Part shown: positions 57,086-64,000 of the stretch, piece after piece | How positions within the stretch are numbered: the stretch's first letter is position 1 | Layout of the letters: every line of letters starts with the position of its first letter | From: Clostridia bacterium | GTDB taxonomy: Bacteria; Bacillota; Clostridia; Christensenellales; Borkfalkiaceae | Direction: 5' to 3' | DNA length: 64,000 nucleotides | Assembly (NCBI GenBank): GCA_017616695.1 | Contig: JAFZXN010000030.1 | Span: 1 to 64,000 of the forward strand | Position numbers and translations under genes: made by a program | The notes under the pieces: model-generated | What the model was told of the DNA's origin: nothing | Seen by the model: only the letters and a program-made list of their open reading frames with translations | Database searches by the model: none

Positions 57086-59650
57086 ATGGCAAAGAAACCT
57101 TCAAGCCCCGAGCTTACACAGGAATTCAAGAAAACTCTCGAGCAGACCAAGCTTATAAATATCGAGGTCGATAACGAAATGAAACGCTCGTTCATAGCCT
57201 ACGCTATGGCGGTCAACGTTTCGAGGGCTATCCCCGACGTTCGCGACGGTCTTAAACCCGTTCACAGAAGAATTCTGTATTCGATGAACGAACTCGGTCT
57301 GACTCCCGACAAAGCCTACAAAAAGTGCGCCACCATCGTCGGTGACGTGCTCGGTAAATATCACCCCCACGGCGACAGCTCGGTCTACGACGCGCTCGTT
57401 CGTATGGCGCAGGACTTTTCCATAAACCTGCCGCTCGTGGACGGGCACGGCAACTTCGGCTCCGTCGACGGCGATCCGCCCGCGGCTTACCGTTACACCG
57501 AAGCCCGTATGAGCAAGCTTGCGCTCGAAATGCTCCGCGATATCGATAAGGAAACGGTCGATTTTTATCCCAACTTCGACGATACGCGTATGCAGCCGAC
57601 CGTGCTCCCGTCAAGGTATCCTAACCTTCTCGTCAACGGTTCGGACGGTATAGCCGTCGGTATGGCGACCAATATCCCGCCGCATAACCTTACCGAAGTC
57701 ATCAACGGCGCGGTAGCGGTCCTTGATAATCCCGACATCACGATAGAAGAGCTTATGGAATATATTCCCGCGCCCGACTATCCTACGGGGGCGATACTTT
57801 TGGGTAGAGCCGGCATCAAGCAGGCGTATCTGACGGGGCGCGGCAGTTATATCCTCCGCTCAAAGTGCGAGATTGAAGAATTTAACGGCGGCACGAGAAG
57901 CAGGATAGTCGTTTCCGAACTACCCTATCAGGTCAACAAACAAAAACTCATCGAGACCATAGCCGATATGGTCAAGAATAAAAAGCTCGACGGGATCTCC
58001 AACGTCAACGACGAGTCCGACAGAACGGGTATGCGCGTCGTTATCGATATTAAAAAGGACGCCAACCCGCAAGTCGTTCTGAACACCTTATATAAACACA
58101 CGCAGCTCCAGACGAGCGACGGCATAACGCTTTTGGCTCTCGTCGACGGCGAACCCAAGATACTTAACCTTAAACAGATACTCGTCGAATACGTCAAGCA
58201 CCAGATAGACGTTACCGAGAGAAAGACGCGTTTCGACTTGAGCAAAACGCAGGAACGCGAACATATCGTAAAAGGCCTCGTTATAGCCCTTGCCGATATC
58301 GACGAAGTTATCGCCATAATCAAACGTTCCAAGGATAGATACGAGGCAGCCGCCAACCTGATGGAGCGTTTCCTGCTCGACGAAAAGCAGGCTAACGCCA
58401 TTTTGGAAATGCGCTTGCAAAGACTTACTTCTTTGGAAGTCGAAAAGCTCCGTCAGGAACTCGAAGAACTCGACGCGACGATAGCCGACCTTAAAGATAT
58501 CCTCGCAAAACCCGAAAGAGTTCGTCAGATAATAAAAGACGACCTTATCGGCATTCGCGACAAGTACAATTGCCAACGCCAGACCGAATTGTCGTACGAT
58601 CCTTCGAGCATCGAAGACGCCGACCTTATCGCAAGAGAAGACGTGGTAATTTCGATGACGCACTTCGGCTACATAAAGAGGTTGCCGACAGCCGAATATC
58701 AGGCGCAGCACCGCGGCGGTAAGGGTATAACCGCGCATAAGCCCAAAGAAGAAGACTTTATCGAAAAACTGTTTATCTGCTCCACGCACGACAGGATACT
58801 CTTCTTTACCAACTTCGGCAAGGTGTACGCGGCTGTCGCGTTCACTATCCCCGAGGCGCAGAGGACGGCAAGAGGAAGAGCCGTCGTCAACCTCTTGCAG
58901 CTTTCCGACGGCGAGAGAGTTACTGCTATGCTCGTAGCCAACGAGGACGCAGAAGGCTATATCGTTATGGCGACCAAGAACGGCTTGATCAAAAAGACGG
59001 CTATTTCCGAGTTCTCCAACATCAGAAAGACGGGTAAGATAGCGGTCAACCTCATCGAGGGCGACGAGCTTATCGAAGTTGAGATCTCCAACGGCGAAGA
59101 CGAGATTATCGTCGCTTCTCGCCGCGGCAAGTGCATAAGATTCTCCGAAAACGACGTCAGAGCCACCGGCAGAGATACGCAGGGCGTTAAGAGCATAGAG
59201 CTCGACGACGGCGACTACGTTGTCGATATGGCTATACTTAAAGAGGGGCTGGATATACTTACCGTTTCTTCAAAAGGCTACGGCAAACGCACCGATCCCG
59301 AAGATTATCGCTTGCAGTCGCGCGGCGGCAAGGGTATAAAAGCCGGTAACTTCAACGAAAAGACGGGCTTGCTCGTCAATATGAAACTCGTTTCCGAAGA
59401 CGACGACGCTATGATGATTACCGAAACGGGTACTATCATAAGGATAAGAACGAGCGAGATCTCCAAGATCGGCAGAGATACGCAGGGCGTAATAATAATG
59501 CGCCTTGACGACGGCGAGATCGCTACCGTTTCCGTTACCCCGCACGGCGACGAGGAAGACGAGGACGAAGACTTCGAAGGCGCCGAAGGCGAAGAAGCTC
59601 TCGATACCGAAGCTTCGGAAGGCGGCTCACCCGAAGAACCTACCGAATAA
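57086..59650 (+). CDS. gyrA: DNA gyrase subunit A
   Basis: 854 residues. The breakage-reunion domain carries [30 protein letters not shown] (QRDR with Ser and Asp at the E. coli 83 and 87 positions, the sensitive state) and AAYRYTEAR with the catalytic Tyr. The C-terminal beta-pinwheel has the GyrA box QHRGGKG (canonical QRRGGKG), which marks gyrase rather than ParC. The C-terminus ends in an unusually acidic tail ([11 protein letters not shown]...), of the kind that can tune supercoiling. GGAGG precedes the ATG. Co-transcribed with gyrB. Confidence 0.97.
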   Translation: MAKKPSSPELTQEFKKTLEQTKLINIEVDNEMKRSFIAYAMAVNVSRAIPDVRDGLKPVHRRILYSMNELGLTPDKAYKKCATIVGDVLGKYHPHGDSSVYDALVRMAQDFSINLPLVDGHGNFGSVDGDPPAAYRYTEARMSKLALEMLRDIDKETVDFYPNFDDTRMQPTVLPSRYPNLLVNGSDGIAVGMATNIPPHNLTEVINGAVAVLDNPDITIEELMEYIPAPDYPTGAILLGRAGIKQAYLTGRGSYILRSKCEIEEFNGGTRSRIVVSELPYQVNKQKLIETIADMVKNKKLDGISNVNDESDRTGMRVVIDIKKDANPQVVLNTLYKHTQLQTSDGITLLALVDGEPKILNLKQILVEYVKHQIDVTERKTRFDLSKTQEREHIVKGLVIALADIDEVIAIIKRSKDRYEAAANLMERFLLDEKQANAILEMRLQRLTSLEVEKLRQELEELDATIADLKDILAKPERVRQIIKDDLIGIRDKYNCQRQTELSYDPSSIEDADLIAREDVVISMTHFGYIKRLPTAEYQAQHRGGKGITAHKPKEEDFIEKLFICSTHDRILFFTNFGKVYAAVAFTIPEAQRTARGRAVVNLLQLSDGERVTAMLVANEDAEGYIVMATKNGLIKKTAISEFSNIRKTGKIAVNLIEGDELIEVEISNGEDEIIVASRRGKCIRFSENDVRATGRDTQGVKSIELDDGDYVVDMAILKEGLDILTVSSKGYGKRTDPEDYRLQSRGGKGIKAGNFNEKTGLLVNMKLVSEDDDAMMITETGTIIRIRTSEISKIGRDTQGVIIMRLDDGEIATVSVTPHGDEEDEDEDFEGAEGEEALDTEASEGGSPEEPTE

Positions 59651-59667
59651 TTTTATAGTCAAGCTAT

Positions 59668-59701
59668 GCGACCGAAGCGAAAACGCCTCGGTCGCTTTTT
59701 C
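59668..59701 (+). terminator. Intrinsic terminator after gyrA
   Basis: GCGACCGA (59668-59675) pairs with TCGGTCGC (59688-59695), followed by TTTTTCG. Confidence 0.85.
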
Positions 59702-59705
59702 GTGC

Positions 59706-59731
59706 AAAGTCGGCCTATAAGTCGATTATCG
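59706..59731 (+). repeat. Dispersed repeat, full-length form, after gyrA
   Basis: AAAGTCGGCC followed by TATAAGTCGATTATCGG, five bases beyond the terminator. No gene is seen from here to the promoter at 59872. Confidence 0.8.
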
Positions 59732-59871
59732 GCTGTTTTTAAGTGGCAAAGCAAAGTAAAAAACGATTTCGGTAATATAGACCGAGTAGGCAAATTTGAG
59801 TGGTAAAATTATCAGATACCGATAAAAATCGGGGCGATCCGACCTTCTTTTTGTATGTTTACGTTTCTTTA

Positions 59872-59900
59872 TTGACAAAATCACGGAAAACGGGTATAAT
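59872..59900 (+). promoter_or_regulatory. Consensus sigma-A promoter for the 6S RNA candidate
   Basis: TTGACA (59872-59877), 17 bases, TATAAT (59895-59900): an exact consensus, as expected for an abundant structural RNA. Confidence 0.85.
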
Positions 59901-59906
59901 ATAATT

Positions 59907-60159
59907 GCCAAATTCGGGAGTTCGGCTTTGCCGCGCTCTTCACTTCAAAAAACTTTTATAAAAGGGGTATTATAGATAATAAAATTAGCTACGCTATTAG
60001 CAGATAGAAACATAATCTATCGTGTTTACAATAGTGTTGGCGTATTTTGTTATTTATAATACTCTCAATATTTGAAGTGAACGAGTTTGGCGACTTATAC
60101 GATAGACGTGTGTTTTCTATATTTGCCGTCTTCGTATGAGGGCGGCATCTTATTTTTTT
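59907..60159 (+). ncRNA. ssrS: Candidate 6S RNA (RNA polymerase regulator)
   Basis: No open reading frame fits, yet a perfect promoter and terminator bracket about 250 nt. The transcript folds as a rod. The closing stem pairs 59939-59949 with 60071-60081 (11 perfect pairs, extended by CTC/GAG). A 20-bp upper helix pairs 59966-59985 with 60043-60062 using only three G-U pairs. Between them is an open bubble of about 16 nt (5' side) and 8 nt (3' side). A smaller apical arm (GATAG/CTATC at 60003-60007/60017-60021) caps it. Rod plus central bubble is the 6S RNA architecture that mimics an open promoter and binds sigma-A holoenzyme. The assignment is by structure only. Confidence 0.6.
60124..60159 (+). 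terminator. Intrinsic terminator of the 6S RNA candidate
   Basis: TGCCGTCTTC-GTAT-GAGGGCGGCA (ten pairs including G-U) followed by TCTTATTTTTTT. The T-run merges into the left arm of the first repeat hairpin. Confidence 0.85.
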
Positions 60160-60181
60160 GCCACGCAAGAAAAAACATTGA
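60153..60181. repeat. Terminal hairpin of a partial structured repeat unit
   Basis: TTTTTTTG-CCACG-CAAGAAAAAACATTGA is a diverged copy of the last hairpin in the units that follow. Confidence 0.65.
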
Positions 60182-60295
60182 TCTAAATTATATAATTAAG
60201 CCGAGAGCGGCAGCGGGGATTGATTTCCCGCGTTAAGCCGCTCACGACTTACAGATCTAACGACTTTTTCTTGTGTTAACAAGAAAAAGTGTTAA
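60182..60295. repeat. Structured repeat unit 1 (114 bp)
   Basis: Order: TCTAAATTATATAATT, scaffold stem GAGCGG...CCGCTC (60205-60210 and 60237-60242) enclosing an inner 7-bp hairpin (60213-60219/60225-60231, loop TTGAT), then ACGACTTACAGATCTAACGA and the terminal hairpin CTTTTTCTTG-TGTTAA-CAAGAAAAAG. Compare unit 2. Confidence 0.85.
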
Positions 60296-60408
60296 TCTAA
60301 ATCATATAATTGAGCCGAGAGCGGTAGACAAGATTGATTCTTGTCGTTAAGCCGCTCACGACTTACAGATCTAACGACTTTTTCTTGCCGCGCAAGAAAA
60401 AGTGTTAA
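60296..60408. repeat. Structured repeat unit 2 (113 bp)
   Basis: Same scaffold and same TTGAT inner loop as unit 1, but the inner 7-bp stem is GACAAGA/TCTTGTC (60327-60333/60339-60345) instead of GCGGGGA/TTCCCGC. All but one or two positions differ while pairing is kept. The terminal hairpin loop is CCGCG. It ends at the upstream side of the SLOG gene. Confidence 0.85.
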
Positions 60409-60440
60409 TTAGACAAATGCCGCTTTATTTTGGTCGCTGT

Positions 60441-60992
60441 ATGGACTATATTAATAAGAAAACGGCATTTATCGGACATAGAAACGTATATTACGAGGGC
60501 AAAGTATTAAAACGCCTCGAAGCGGCTGTCGGAGAACAGATAAAAAACGGCTGCAAAAGTTTTATTATGGGAACGCACGGCGATTTCGACGCGCTGGCGC
60601 TTTCCGTTTGCAAGAAGGCGCGCAAAACTTACCGCGATATCTATATCGAAGTCGTGCTTACGAGCTATCATACCGTCGAGCAAAAAGACGAGCTTCACTC
60701 TATGCCGTATGCAGACGTCGAAACGTTTATGTACGACGTGGATAACACGCACTTCAAAAGGCGGATAATCGTCAGTAATCGCAAGATGATCGACGAATGT
60801 GATACGCTTATTTGTTACGTCGACGAACGGCAGTACCGCAGCGGCGCAAAAAAGGCGATGAACTACGCCAAACGAAACGGCGTGAAAATAATTAATATAT
60901 TTCGGGCGGACGATTTTCCCACCTTCGGCATGACCGGATCCGAACGCAAAGCTTATTGGGCAGCCTTGACCGCCCCCCGCCCCGATAAATAA
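60441..60992 (+). CDS. SLOG-domain protein (YpsA/DprA-like Rossmann fold)
   Basis: 183 residues from ATG 60441 (MDYINKKTAFIGHRN); starts at 60417 or GTG 60402 would add residues encoded by the repeat edge. Motifs: FIGHRN (near 9), IMGTHGDFDALALSVCKKA with the Gly-rich nucleotide-binding loop, and CDTLICYVDERQYRSGAKKAMNYAKRNGVKIINI, the SLOG C-terminal pattern. SLOG proteins bind nucleotides or nucleotide-derived ligands, and some act in nucleotide-sensing conflict systems. The ribosome site is poor. Confidence 0.75.
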   Translation: MDYINKKTAFIGHRNVYYEGKVLKRLEAAVGEQIKNGCKSFIMGTHGDFDALALSVCKKARKTYRDIYIEVVLTSYHTVEQKDELHSMPYADVETFMYDVDNTHFKRRIIVSNRKMIDECDTLICYVDERQYRSGAKKAMNYAKRNGVKIINIFRADDFPTFGMTGSERKAYWAALTAPRPDK

Positions 60993-61145
60993 TTTTTTTC
61001 TTATCCCGATTTGTGACGGTACGCGGTATGTAACGTATCAAATAGGCGACGGGCATTGCTTTTATGAAGGTAATATAAGTGAAAACAAATGCTCGTTTTT
61101 TTGATCGAAAAGTGATATAACGTTAAATAAACTCTTTTAATACAC

Positions 61146-61174
61146 TTGACAAACGGCAAAAATTAGATTAAAAT
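61146..61174 (+). promoter_or_regulatory. Sigma-A promoter for the DUF4143 ATPase
   Basis: TTGACA (61146-61151), 17 bases, TAAAAT (61169-61174). Confidence 0.65.
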
Positions 61175-61216
61175 AAAATCGCACTTTAGAATTATCTAAA
61201 AAAGGCGGTGTGTTTT

Positions 61217-62443
61217 ATGTATATCAAAAGACATTTGGAAGAGCAGGTATTAAAAGCTTCGGAATATTATCCCGTAGTTATGGTGTGCGGGCAGAGGCAG
61301 GTGGGCAAGTCCACAATGCTTTATCATATCAAAGAGGAAGACAGAAAATACGTTACGCTCGACGATATCAACGCACGCCGACTTGCCGAAAAAGACGTGG
61401 GGCTTTTTTTTGAAACGTACGGCTATAAGCTCATTATCGATGAATTTCAGCGTGTTCCGACGATAATGCTCGAAATAAAAAAGATAGTGGACGAGCGCGC
61501 ATTAAAGGGTGAAAAAAACAGCGGTATGTTCTGGCTTACGGGCTCGCAGAAATTCCGGATGATGAAGGACGTTTCCGAAAGTCTTGCGGGGCGCGTTGCC
61601 GTGTTCGATATGTCGGGACTTACGAGAGCCGAGATAGACGGCGAGCCGTATCAAGCTTTTTCTCCCGATATTTCCGCTTTAAAAGAAAAGGCTGACTGCA
61701 TTAAACCGAGATCGGTCCACGAGATATACGAAAATATTTTTCGCGGCGGCCTGCCAAAGCTTCTGACGAGTGATATAGATCGTGAAAGGTATTATGCGGA
61801 CTACGTCAACACTTATCTTGAAAGGGACGTTAAAGACCTTGCACGGGTGGGTAAGATCAATGAATTTTATGATTTTCTCGTTTTTTTGGCGGCAAGAACG
61901 GCGCAGGAACTCAAATACGACGAAGTTGCAAAAGCAATCGGCGTTTCCGCACCGACCGTGAAAACGTGGACGACCGTTTTGGAGCGCTCGGGAATAATCG
62001 CGCTCGTAAGACCTTATGCTTCGAATTTATCGAAAGCTATTGTAAAAACTCCGAAAATCTATTTTTTGGATACGGGGCTTTGCGCTTTCTTGTGCCGTTG
62101 GAAAAGCAGTGAAACTTTGGAAAACGGCGCGATGGACGGGGCGATATTAGAGACTTACGTCGTTTCGGAGCTTATCAAAAACCGCTATAACGGCGGGGCT
62201 ATACCCGATCTGTATTATTACAGAGATATCGATAAAAAAGAAGTGGACGTTATTATTCCCGATGGGAACGGGATATATCCCATAGAGATAAAAAAGAGCA
62301 AGAATCCGTCGCGCCCGACCAAAAATTTCGACGCGCTGTCAAAACTTAAAAAGGAAGTTTATACGGGGCTTATTATTTGTCTGAGCGACGAATTGGTGCC
62401 TTTCGATAGGTCTGCTTGGTATTGCCCGGTAAGTCTTATTTAA
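61217..62443 (+). CDS. AAA_14/DUF4143 ATP-binding protein
   Basis: 408 residues from ATG 61217 (AAAGGCGG eight bases upstream). Walker A is GQRQVGKST (near 27), Walker B LIIDEFQ (near 80), sensor-1-like WLTGSQKF, and ERDVKDLARVGK, which begins the linker to the C-terminal DUF4143 domain with a winged-helix-like part (DEVAKAIGVSAPTVKTWTTVLERSGII) and a restriction-nuclease-like end (YYYRDIDKKEVDVII...YPIEIKKSKNPS). This family is common and accessory in gut bacteria; its function is unknown, though the PD-(D/E)xK-like end suggests nucleic acid contact. Confidence 0.88.
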   Translation: MYIKRHLEEQVLKASEYYPVVMVCGQRQVGKSTMLYHIKEEDRKYVTLDDINARRLAEKDVGLFFETYGYKLIIDEFQRVPTIMLEIKKIVDERALKGEKNSGMFWLTGSQKFRMMKDVSESLAGRVAVFDMSGLTRAEIDGEPYQAFSPDISALKEKADCIKPRSVHEIYENIFRGGLPKLLTSDIDRERYYADYVNTYLERDVKDLARVGKINEFYDFLVFLAARTAQELKYDEVAKAIGVSAPTVKTWTTVLERSGIIALVRPYASNLSKAIVKTPKIYFLDTGLCAFLCRWKSSETLENGAMDGAILETYVVSELIKNRYNGGAIPDLYYYRDIDKKEVDVIIPDGNGIYPIEIKKSKNPSRPTKNFDALSKLKKEVYTGLIICLSDELVPFDRSAWYCPVSLI

Positions 62444-62530
62444 AAACAAACGATAAACGGCGTTGTGTTTTATATAAAACGTTTATATCGTTTATAAAGA
62501 GCGGTTCAGAAAGAATGGCCGATGAGCGTA

Positions 62531-62612
62531 AAAACGCTTTATGCACCTTGAACGAAAACGGAAAATTTATATCACGTTTTTTTCAAAATCGGCATAAAGC
62601 GTTTTGTTTTTT
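62531..62612 (+). terminator. Intrinsic terminator after the DUF4143 gene
   Basis: AAAACGCTTTATGC (62531-62544) pairs with GCATAAAGCGTTTT (62592-62605) over a long loop, followed by GTTTTTT. Confidence 0.75.
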
Positions 62613-62688
62613 AATATTATTCTGTTAAAATAGAAATGAGAAAAGTTTAAGGCGCGAAGTTTTAAGGCGCGTCCGGCGGAGGGGTATT

Positions 62689-64000
62689 GTGGGCAATCTG
62701 GTCATAGTCGGCGGCGGAGTTGCCGGTCTGTCGACGGGTATATACGCGCAAATGCGTGGCTATAACGCGATAATTCTCGAAAAACACAATATCACGGGCG
62801 GCAACCTTACCGGTTGGGATCGCAAAGGCTATCATATTGATAACTGCGTGCATTGGCTTATCGGCACCAACCCAAATACCAAGCATTACAAAATGTGGAA
62901 GGACCTCGGCGCGCTCGGCGAAACGGGCGTGTATCAGAGCGATCATTTTTACGTTTACGACAGCGGCGACTTCAAAATAAGCGCCGATAAAGACCTCGAT
63001 AAGATGCGCGCTCAGCTCGTTTCCATTGCTCCCGAAGACGAAAAGGAAATAGATTCTTTGATAAAAGCGATGAAACTCGTTCAAGGAATCTACGGCGTTG
63101 CGGGCGAAAAAAAGAACAAGCGCCACAACCTTTTTAAACTGCTTATTAACTTTCCATCATTGATAAAATATTACAACTTAACGCTCGGAGAATTGGCAAA
63201 AAAGTTTGATAATCGACTTATACGCGGGTTTTTGACGTGTTTGTTTACGGAAGAATTCTCGTCGCTCATACTCGTTTTCTTCTTTGCGCTCTTTGCGGGC
63301 GGGAATGCGGCGCTACCCGAAGGCGGCTCCTTACCCATGGCGCGGCGCATGACGGAAAGGTTTATAAACCTCGGCGGAACGGTGATGACCGGCTGCGCCG
63401 CCGAAAAGATAAACGTCAAAAACGGCAAGGCGTATTCCGTGACCGTTTCGGGCGGAGAGACCATTCAAGCCGACGCCGTGGTGATCGCCGCGGACCCTGA
63501 AGCGGTCTTCGGCAAGATGATAGATCTTCCTATGCCGCCGCAGCTTGAAAAAATGTATTCGAGCAATAAAACGAGCAGGTTTTCGAGTTTTCAATGCGCT
63601 TTCGCCTGTGACAACGCCGACGTTCCGTTTAAGGGCGAAGTGGTTTTCGACTTAAAAAAAAGCGCCGCGAAAGAGCTTAGCGGCAAAACTATGCTGTTAA
63701 GAGAGTTCTCGCACGAAAAAGACAACGCGCCGATAGGCAAAAACGTCATTCAGAGCATGGTGTTTTTCAAGGAAAAAATAGCCGAAAAGTTTATAAAACT
63801 GCGTGAAGACCGAGAGAAATACGTCAAAGAAAAGAAACGCCTTACTGAGACAGTCGTTAAAGCCATTGGCGATAAGTACAGGTCGCTCAAAGATAAATTG
63901 ACGTTTCTCGATTGCTGGACGCCAGCGACATACAAGCGTTTTACTTCGAGCCCGAGCGGTTCGTATATGTCGTTCGCTTTTTCAAAAAAGTTTATACCTT
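62689..64000 (+). CDS. Phytoene-dehydrogenase-like FAD/NAD(P) oxidoreductase (truncated by window end)
   Basis: 437 codons are visible from GTG 62689; GGAGGGG (62678-62684) is four bases upstream. The FAD motif is VIVGGGVAGLSTGIYAQ (near 5), then ITGGNLTGWDRKGYHIDNCVHWL, and the central AGGNAALPEGGSLPMARRMTERFINLGG, which matches the CrtI/all-trans-retinol dehydrogenase-like family. Such proteins reduce or isomerise carotenoid-like or other lipophilic polyenes; the substrate here is unknown. Residues about 173-183 (FDNRLIRGFLT) are encoded by a 29-base stretch identical to an intergenic repeat at 48265-48293. The C-terminus lies outside the window. Confidence 0.88.
   Translation, partial: MGNLVIVGGGVAGLSTGIYAQMRGYNAIILEKHNITGGNLTGWDRKGYHIDNCVHWLIGTNPNTKHYKMWKDLGALGETGVYQSDHFYVYDSGDFKISADKDLDKMRAQLVSIAPEDEKEIDSLIKAMKLVQGIYGVAGEKKNKRHNLFKLLINFPSLIKYYNLTLGELAKKFDNRLIRGFLTCLFTEEFSSLILVFFFALFAGGNAALPEGGSLPMARRMTERFINLGGTVMTGCAAEKINVKNGKAYSVTVSGGETIQADAVVIAADPEAVFGKMIDLPMPPQLEKMYSSNKTSRFSSFQCAFACDNADVPFKGEVVFDLKKSAAKELSGKTMLLREFSHEKDNAPIGKNVIQSMVFFKEKIAEKFIKLREDREKYVKEKKRLTETVVKAIGDKYRSLKDKLTFLDCWTPATYKRFTSSPSGSYMSFAFSKKFIP
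63206..63234 (-). repeat. Dispersed repeat copy inside a coding sequence
   Basis: Identical over 29 bases to 48265-48293 and containing the GATAATCGACTTATA core. It is read in frame in the oxidoreductase gene. Confidence 0.85.

Noticed and set aside
60182..60408. CRISPR array
   Set aside because: Only two long units, each internally structured with two hairpins; no regular short repeats with unique spacers and no cas genes in the window.
62416..62628. 70-codon ORF after the DUF4143 gene
   Set aside because: It runs through a terminator hairpin and has no ribosome site or family resemblance.

Overview
The window looks like chromosomal DNA from a spore-forming, low-to-mid GC Gram-positive (Firmicutes/Clostridia, probably a gut commensal). 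Evidence: a yabP-yabQ-divIC sporulation/division cluster, AGGAGG-type ribosome sites, consensus sigma-A promoters, many lipobox lipoproteins, and very large secreted repeat proteins. Placement near Christensenellales is a guess from style; no rRNA is present.

Layout. 1-5.5 kb: hairpin-rich DNA and a large CxxC-repeat lipoprotein (minus strand). 5.5-6.4 kb: LacX-type aldose epimerase. 6.6-28.9 kb: a fructan (probably levan) utilisation locus. It holds an ABC ATPase, a membrane protein, a PfkB fructokinase, a secreted CBM66-like/GH32 enzyme, a LacI regulator, a substrate-binding lipoprotein, two permeases, a GH32 lipoprotein with Glu at the usual nucleophile Asp, two multi-module 'FETGDLTGW' surface proteins flanking a 49-aa peptide and a Ser/Glu-rich lipoprotein, and a cytoplasmic GH32. 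The model is: surface binding and cleavage of fructan, import of oligosaccharide, then intracellular cleavage and phosphorylation of fructose, under LacI and/or CcpA control.

29.2-38.0 kb: a LytS-type histidine kinase and a response regulator with a SARP-like output domain, followed by a giant beta-helix surface protein. The promoter of the latter carries two 11-bp-spaced heptamers. The surface gene is broken at about 37.88 kb by an AT-rich island (37.88-40.7 kb). The island carries a degenerate SF1 helicase coupled to a class III nucleotidyl-cyclase-like protein, and lies next to a tRNA-Ser(GCU) gene and a duplicated fragment of its 3' end.

41.5-59.7 kb is largely housekeeping: ychF, argS, mscL, an MscS channel, a Sel1 protein, an FAD oxidoreductase, a GtrA/GtrB-like pair, a Myb/RsfA-like DNA-binding protein, yabP-yabQ-divIC, ppx/gppA, an M50-like protease, gyrB and gyrA. 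59.9-60.4 kb has a strong 6S RNA candidate and a tandem array of structured repeats. The window ends with a SLOG protein, a DUF4143-type ATPase and a truncated phytoene-dehydrogenase-like gene.

Two themes go beyond ordinary annotation. First, several intergenic arrays hold small hairpins whose linkers or scaffold are conserved while stems vary but stay self-complementary. Second, a dispersed short repeat with core TATAAGTCGATTATC occurs about ten times, mostly just after genes, and one copy lies in frame inside a coding sequence.
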